Source: Bacteroidota bacterium
GTDB lineage: Bacteria; Bacteroidota; Bacteroidia; Bacteroidales; SZUA-534
Reading direction: 5' to 3'
Assembly (NCBI GenBank): GCA_020047835.1
Contig: JAIFNJ010000120.1
Span: forward strand, 1-9,224
DNA length: 9,224 nt
Shown one piece after another: positions 4,588 to 9,224 of this stretch (position 1 is the stretch's first letter; every line of letters begins with the position of its first letter). Below the pieces are notes generated by a model. The model did not search any database. It was not told the DNA's origin and worked only from the letters and a program-made list of their open reading frames with translations. Made by a program: the position numbers and the translations under genes.

Positions 4588-6858
4588 ATGCTTTTTGATT
4601 TGAATGTAATTGAAAGTTTTTATCAAGGATACGCTAAAAAAGTAATTGAAACCAGACAATTAATTGGCAGACCTTTGACTCTAAGTGAAAAAATTTTGTA
4701 CGCTCATTTAAATGCTGAAACCGAAAAGAAAGTATTTGAACGAGGCAAAGAATACGTATTGTTTAATCCCGATAGAGTAGCCATGCAGGATGCAACCGCT
4801 CAAATGGCCTTGTTACAGTTTATGAACGCAGGTAAAAGCAGGACAGAAGTTCCGAGCACTGTGCATTGCGATCATTTGATTCAAGCTGATTTAGGCGCAT
4901 CGGAAGATTTATCGGTAGCACTTAAACAAAATAACGAAGTTTATGATTTTTTAACTAACGTATCTGCAAAATATGGTATTGGTTTCTGGAAACCGGGAGC
5001 AGGTATCATTCATCAGGTAATATTGGAAAACTATGCATTTCCGGGAGGGATGATGATTGGTACCGATTCACATACCGTAAATGCCGGCGGTTTAGGAATG
5101 ATAGCAATAGGAGTTGGTGGGGCTGATGCGGTGGATGTGATGGTTGGGATGCCTTGGGAACTGAAAATGCCAAAACTTATAGGAATCAAGCTTACGGGTA
5201 AACTCAGTGGTTGGGCATCGGCAAAAGATATTATTTTAAAAGTGGCCGGATTGCTTACCGTAAAAGGTGGAACCGGATATATTGTTGAATATTTTGGCGA
5301 TGGGGCTGATTCCTTATCAGCAACAGGGAAAGGTACTATTTGCAATATGGGCGCTGAAATTGGAGCCACCACGTCCATATTTGGGTACGATGATAAAATG
5401 TCGGAGTATTTAAAAGCAACTGGAAGAAAAGAAGTTGCTAAATTGGCCGATGGTCTTAAAAATGAACTCAGGGCGGATCCAGAAGTATTGAATAACCCTG
5501 AAAAATATTTTGACACCTTACTTGAAATCAATCTTTCTGAACTGGAACCTTTTATTAACGGACCATTTACACCTGATTTGGCTACCCCTCTTTCAGAATT
5601 TGCCGCATTTATTAAGAAAAACAACTACCCTGAAGCAATGGAGGTTGGGTTGATAGGTTCATGCACCAACTCATCATATGAAGATATGACCCGTGCAGCT
5701 TCTGTAGCAAGGCAGGCCAGTGAAAAACAGTTGGAAGTAAAAGCTGAATTTATTGTAACTCCTGGTTCTGAATTAATCCGTTATACCACGGATCGCGACG
5801 GACTTTTGAACGATTTTAAATCGATTGGGGGCTTAATTATGGCCAATGCCTGTGGCCCTTGTATTGGACAATGGACACGCCACACAGATGATCCTGAACG
5901 TAAAAATAGTATTATAACCTCCTTTAACCGGAATTTTTCGAAACGAAACGATGGCAATGCCAATACACATAGTTTTGTGGCATCACCTGAAATGGTTACT
6001 GCATTTGCCATTGCAGGTTCGCTGACTTTTAATCCAATGAAGGATACTTTGGTAAATAAAAAAGGAGAAATAGTTAAATTAGCCGAGCCTCAAGGTGAGG
6101 AACTTCCCATTAAAGGATTTGATGTTAAAGACGCAGGTTATTTGGCTCCTCCTGCTGACGGAAACCATATAACAATAAATGTAGATGTTTGTAGTGAACG
6201 GCTGCAATTACTTAAACCATTTGAAGAATGGAATGGAAAAGACTTTTCGGGTTTAAAACTTTTGATAAAAGCAAAAGGGAAATGTACTACGGATCATATA
6301 AGCATGGCTGGTCCTTGGCTTAAATTTAGGGGCCACCTCGACAACATTTCAAATAACATGCTCATTGGTGCTGTAAATGCTTTTACTGATAAAACCAACA
6401 GTGTTTTGGATGTAACAACTGGTGAGTACTTGAAAGTTCCCGATTTGGCAAGGTTTATAAAGGCATCGGGAGGAGGTTCCCTAGTCATTGGTGATGAAAA
6501 TTATGGCGAAGGTTCATCGCGTGAGCATGCAGCCATGGAGCCACGGAATCTTGGTGTTAAAGCGGTTTTGGTTAAATCTTTTGCCCGAATACACGAAACA
6601 AACCTGAAAAAACAAGGAATGTTAGCCGTTACCTTTGCCAATAAAGATGACTATCAAAAAATTGAAGAAACCGATACTTTTGATATTATTGGACTGACTC
6701 ACTTTGCTTCCGGAAAACAACTCACATTGAGAATTAAACACAGTAATGGCAAAACGGAAGATGTATTATTAAACCACACTTACAATCAAGCGCAAATAGA
6801 GTGGTTCAAAGCGGGTGGCGCATTAAATGTAATTCGAAAACAGAATAAAAAAAAATAA
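4588..6858 (+). CDS. acnA: Aconitate hydratase, mitochondrial-like
   Basis: This enzyme converts citrate to isocitrate through cis-aconitate with a [4Fe-4S] cluster. At 756 residues it has the length of the mitochondrial-type family, shorter than the roughly 890-residue E. coli AcnA. The cluster ligands are C359 (GSCTNSS) and C422 and C425 (ACGPCIGQW). Other active-site residues are present: HCDH (93-96), DSH (160-162), R448 and R453 (SFNRNFSKRNDGN), R581 (WLKFRGHLDN) and the catalytic serine loop GEGSSREHAA (640-649, Ser near 644). The start MLFDLNVIESFY fits the family, and the leader is A/T-rich without a Shine-Dalgarno site. It is first in an operon with isocitrate dehydrogenase (one base later) and citrate synthase. 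The same gene set with a mitochondrial-like aconitase is known in Bacteroides fragilis. It ends in a Lys-rich tail encoded by an A9 run. Confidence 0.97.
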   Translation: MLFDLNVIESFYQGYAKKVIETRQLIGRPLTLSEKILYAHLNAETEKKVFERGKEYVLFNPDRVAMQDATAQMALLQFMNAGKSRTEVPSTVHCDHLIQADLGASEDLSVALKQNNEVYDFLTNVSAKYGIGFWKPGAGIIHQVILENYAFPGGMMIGTDSHTVNAGGLGMIAIGVGGADAVDVMVGMPWELKMPKLIGIKLTGKLSGWASAKDIILKVAGLLTVKGGTGYIVEYFGDGADSLSATGKGTICNMGAEIGATTSIFGYDDKMSEYLKATGRKEVAKLADGLKNELRADPEVLNNPEKYFDTLLEINLSELEPFINGPFTPDLATPLSEFAAFIKKNNYPEAMEVGLIGSCTNSSYEDMTRAASVARQASEKQLEVKAEFIVTPGSELIRYTTDRDGLLNDFKSIGGLIMANACGPCIGQWTRHTDDPERKNSIITSFNRNFSKRNDGNANTHSFVASPEMVTAFAIAGSLTFNPMKDTLVNKKGEIVKLAEPQGEELPIKGFDVKDAGYLAPPADGNHITINVDVCSERLQLLKPFEEWNGKDFSGLKLLIKAKGKCTTDHISMAGPWLKFRGHLDNISNNMLIGAVNAFTDKTNSVLDVTTGEYLKVPDLARFIKASGGGSLVIGDENYGEGSSREHAAMEPRNLGVKAVLVKSFARIHETNLKKQGMLAVTFANKDDYQKIEETDTFDIIGLTHFASGKQLTLRIKHSNGKTEDVLLNHTYNQAQIEWFKAGGALNVIRKQNKKK
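6847..6855 (+). other. A9 homopolymer at the acn-icd junction
   Basis: Nine adenines encode the last three lysines of aconitase and directly precede its TAA. They also form the A-rich leader 5-13 nt before the isocitrate dehydrogenase ATG. A transcript with one A fewer would read AAA AAA AAT AAT ATG, passing the stop and entering the downstream gene in frame. Confidence 0.8.
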
Positions 6859-6859
6859 T

Positions 6860-8080
6860 ATGACAGCACAAAAAATTACCATAAGCAAGGGTAAACTAAA
6901 TGTTCCAAATCATCCCATTATTCCATTCATTGAAGGAGATGGTACAGGCCCTGATATTTGGGCAGCATCCGTAAGAGTATTGGATGCTGCAGTTGAGAAA
7001 GCTTATAAGGGTACCAAAAAAATTGAATGGAAAGAAGTATTGGCCGGTGAAAAAGCATTTAATAAAACCGGTGAATGGCTACCTAATGAAACTCTAGAGA
7101 TAATAAAAGAGTACCTTGTTGCCATTAAAGGGCCTTTAACCACGCCGGTTGGCGGTGGAATACGTTCGCTGAATGTGGCTTTGAGGCAAGTACTTGATTT
7201 ATACACTTGTTTGCGTCCGGTTCGTTATTTTGCAGGTGTTCCATCGCCTGTAAAAGATCCAACTACTACAGATATGGTTATCTTTCGTGAAAATACGGAA
7301 GATATTTATGCCGGAATTGAATGGATGAATGGTACGGCGGAAGTTGAAAAAGTGAGGAAGTTTTTAATTGAAGAAATGGGTGTGAAAAAAATCCGATTTC
7401 CGGAAACCTCATCACTTGGAATAAAACCAGTTTCAAAAGAAGGAACCGAACGATTGGTTAGAGCTGCCATTCAATATGCGTTAGATAATAAAAAACCATC
7501 GGTAACATTAGTTCATAAAGGAAATATTATGAAGTTTACCGAAGGTGCCTTCCGTGATTATGGCTACCAATTAGCAAAATCAGAATTTGGTGCCAAGGAT
7601 TATGAGGGCGGCCCTTGGCAAGTAATTGAAAATGGAGGTCATCAAATAATTATTAAAGATGTAATTGCCGATGCATTCTTGCAGCAAATATTGACACGTC
7701 CGGCTGAATATTCTGTAATTGCTACGTTGAACCTGAATGGTGATTATATTTCTGATGCTTTAGCAGCTATTGTGGGTGGAATTGGAATTGCACCGGGTGC
7801 AAACATCAATTACATAACCGGACATGCTATTTTTGAAGCCACTCATGGTACAGCTCCAAAATATGCTGACCAAGACAAAGTAAATCCGGGCTCAGTTATC
7901 TTATCCGGGGTAATGATGTTGGAGTATATGGGATGGCAGGAAGCAGCTGATTTGATTGTAAAATCATTGGAAAAGACCATATTAAATAAGACCGTAACTT
8001 ATGACTTTCACAGGCAGATGGAAGGAGCCACCTTGCTGAAATGCAGTGAATTTGGAACCGCTTTGATAAAGAATTTATAA
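6860..8080 (+). CDS. icd: NADP-dependent isocitrate dehydrogenase
   Basis: The enzyme oxidatively decarboxylates isocitrate to 2-oxoglutarate, reducing NADP. The 406-residue protein aligns closely along its length with E. coli Icd (416 residues), a homodimeric cytoplasmic enzyme. Substrate residues are S103, R109, R119, R143, Y150 and K220, and metal-binding aspartates are D271, D295 and D299. These match E. coli S113, R119, R129, R153, Y160, K230, D283, D307 and D311. NADP preference is shown by K334, Y335, Y381 and R385, equivalent to E. coli K344, Y345, Y391 and R395. S103 in GGIRSLNVALRQ is the residue phosphorylated by AceK in E. coli; no kinase gene is visible here. A two-residue insertion lies at NINYITGHAIF. 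It starts one base after the aconitase stop with no Shine-Dalgarno site, so translation is probably coupled. It ends with tandem stops (TAATAA). Confidence 0.97.
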   Translation: MTAQKITISKGKLNVPNHPIIPFIEGDGTGPDIWAASVRVLDAAVEKAYKGTKKIEWKEVLAGEKAFNKTGEWLPNETLEIIKEYLVAIKGPLTTPVGGGIRSLNVALRQVLDLYTCLRPVRYFAGVPSPVKDPTTTDMVIFRENTEDIYAGIEWMNGTAEVEKVRKFLIEEMGVKKIRFPETSSLGIKPVSKEGTERLVRAAIQYALDNKKPSVTLVHKGNIMKFTEGAFRDYGYQLAKSEFGAKDYEGGPWQVIENGGHQIIIKDVIADAFLQQILTRPAEYSVIATLNLNGDYISDALAAIVGGIGIAPGANINYITGHAIFEATHGTAPKYADQDKVNPGSVILSGVMMLEYMGWQEAADLIVKSLEKTILNKTVTYDFHRQMEGATLLKCSEFGTALIKNL

Positions 8081-8158
8081 TAACTTTTACATAAGTAAAT
8101 TATCATTAGACGTATAAGAGAACAGAAAAAATAGTTATTCACTTGAAAAAAAAGTATT
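8081..8158 (+). other. Spacer between icd and citrate synthase
   Basis: The 78-bp gap holds a weak 5-bp hairpin (TTTAC-ATAA-GTAAA, 8086-8099) and A-rich runs before the citrate synthase ATG. I see no TAnnTTTG element and no terminator, so read-through from isocitrate dehydrogenase is the simplest view. Confidence 0.5.
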
Positions 8159-9224
8159 ATGTCACTACTAAAAGACAGGTTAGCAGAAAAAATTGAAGAA
8201 CACCGTCCAAGAACCGCAAGGCTTTTAAAAGAATTTTCTGAAGTGAAAATTGGAGAAGTAAATATTGGTCAAGCTATTGGTGGTGGAAGAGATGTTAAGA
8301 TGTTGGTAACAGATATTTCTTATCTCGATCCATTGGAAGGAATTCGGTTCCGAGGATTTACAATTCCAGAGGTATTGAATAAATTACCTAAGGATGCCGG
8401 GAATGAATACCCCAGCATTGAATCATTTTGGTGGTTATTGATTACTGGCGAAGTGCCTACTCATGAGCAAGCATGTGCGGTTAGAAACGAATTCAATACA
8501 AAAAAGATTATTCCACAATACGTAATTGAATTGCTTCGTCGCATTCCAAGAGATACGCATCCAATGACCATGTTTTCGATAGCTATTTTAGCGATGCAGC
8601 GGGAGTCGAAATTTTCTCGCGAATATGCCTCCGGAATCAGCAAACACGACTATTGGAAACCAATGTATGATGATGCCGTTGAAATTATGGCCAAATTACC
8701 ATCCATTGCTGCATATATTTATCGGATGAAATACCGCAATGATACCTTGATTGCACCTAATTATACCGTTGATATTGGAGCCAACTTTGCTCACATGATG
8801 GGTATTGAAAAACCTTATGATGATGTAGCTAGATTGTATTTCATCCTGCATTCCGATCATGAATCAGGAAATGCTTCTGCCCATGCTACTCACTTGGTGG
8901 CTTCTACCTTATCGGATGCTTATTATTCGCTTTCAGCTGGATTAGATGCTTTGGCGGGTCCATTGCATGGTTTGGCTACCCAAGAAGTATTGCGTTGGTT
9001 AAATGATGTTATAAAGAAATTGGAAGGCGTTGAACCTACCGAAGAATTAATGAAAAAATTCGTTTGGGATACATTAAAAAGCGGTAAAGTGATTCCAGGA
9101 TTTGGCCATGCGGTGCTTAGGAAAACCGATCCCCGGTATGATGCGTTCCGTGAATTCAGTTTGAAATATTTGCCCAACGATCAGATTTTCAAATATACCA
9201 ATATGCTGTTCAATGTAGTGCCTC
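8159..9224 (+). CDS. Citrate synthase, eukaryotic/mitochondrial type, 3'-truncated by window end
   Basis: This condenses oxaloacetate and acetyl-CoA into citrate. The window holds 355 codons from the ATG at 8159 with no stop; the family is about 430-440 residues, so about 80 are missing. The signature segments are of the dimeric mitochondrial type, not the hexameric E. coli GltA type: HSDHESGNASAHATHLVAS (231-249), AGPLHGLATQEVL (266-278) and GFGHAVLRKTDPRYD (314-328). H270 and H317 correspond to pig H274 and H320, and the catalytic aspartate (pig D375) lies beyond the edge. No signal peptide is present. The gene follows isocitrate dehydrogenase by 78 bp without a terminator or clear promoter, so it is probably the third gene of the operon. 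The leader is A-rich (A8 at 8146-8153) without a Shine-Dalgarno site. Confidence 0.95.
   Translation, partial: MSLLKDRLAEKIEEHRPRTARLLKEFSEVKIGEVNIGQAIGGGRDVKMLVTDISYLDPLEGIRFRGFTIPEVLNKLPKDAGNEYPSIESFWWLLITGEVPTHEQACAVRNEFNTKKIIPQYVIELLRRIPRDTHPMTMFSIAILAMQRESKFSREYASGISKHDYWKPMYDDAVEIMAKLPSIAAYIYRMKYRNDTLIAPNYTVDIGANFAHMMGIEKPYDDVARLYFILHSDHESGNASAHATHLVASTLSDAYYSLSAGLDALAGPLHGLATQEVLRWLNDVIKKLEGVEPTEELMKKFVWDTLKSGKVIPGFGHAVLRKTDPRYDAFREFSLKYLPNDQIFKYTNMLFNVVP

Noticed and set aside
5031..5624. Antisense open frame of 197 codons inside aconitase
   Set aside because: It lies fully opposite the well-conserved aconitase frame, has no leader signals, and its composition mirrors the codon pattern of the sense gene.
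8086..8099. Hairpin TTTAC-ATAA-GTAAA after isocitrate dehydrogenase as a terminator
   Set aside because: The stem is only five mostly A/T pairs with no T-run, and citrate synthase follows closely in the same direction.
8923..9177. Antisense frame opposite citrate synthase
   Set aside because: It is opposite catalytic motifs of the sense gene and has no support of its own.
1..9224. CRISPR array, transposon or phage signature
   Set aside because: No regularly spaced long direct repeats, transposase or integrase motifs, terminal inverted repeats or tRNA attachment sites are seen.

Overview
The window looks like a chromosomal segment of a low-GC Bacteroidota genome. The evidence is an acn-icd-citrate synthase cluster of the kind known from Bacteroides, with mitochondrial-like aconitase and citrate synthase. 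Promoter-like elements also match the Bacteroidota pattern (TTG about 18-20 nt upstream of TAnnTTTG), and most starts have A-rich leaders rather than Shine-Dalgarno sequences. I cannot place it below phylum level. There are no rRNA or tRNA genes, insertion sequences or CRISPR arrays.

Left part (1-2050). The first 270 bases hold the N-terminal 90 codons of an unrecognised two-helix membrane protein on the minus strand, running off the left edge. Next, also on the minus strand, is a 378-residue protein I cannot assign. It has a central coiled coil and a basic C-terminal domain that may bind DNA. Its upstream region (1598-1847) is AT-rich, carries a perfect TAACTTTG -7 element and holds TTAAG-type repeats spaced 20-23 bp apart. 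On the other side of this region a 35-codon membrane microprotein lies on the plus strand behind a perfect AGGAGG. A strong bidirectional terminator (2009-2044) separates it from the convergent helicase gene.

Middle (2050-4587). A DEAD-box RNA helicase with a DbpA-like RNA-binding domain and an Arg/Ser/Gly/Asp tail is read on the minus strand. A good Bacteroidota promoter lies about 160 bp upstream of its start, so the mRNA should have a leader of about 155 nt. This leader contains a perfect 10-bp hairpin and a possible second helix that would reach the region just before the start codon. The divergent 446-bp gap to aconitase has no gene, but it holds an FNR/CRP-like palindrome (TGAT-N4-ATCA) and a 16-bp palindrome 42 bp further on.

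Right part (4588-9224). Aconitase, NADP-dependent isocitrate dehydrogenase and citrate synthase (cut by the right edge) follow each other on the plus strand. They form the oxidative branch from oxaloacetate and acetyl-CoA to 2-oxoglutarate. The aconitase and isocitrate dehydrogenase genes are one base apart and joined at an A9 run. Most of the window is ordinary core metabolism. The points worth a second look are the helicase leader, the two intergenic operator candidates, the microprotein, the unassigned 378-residue protein and the A9 junction.
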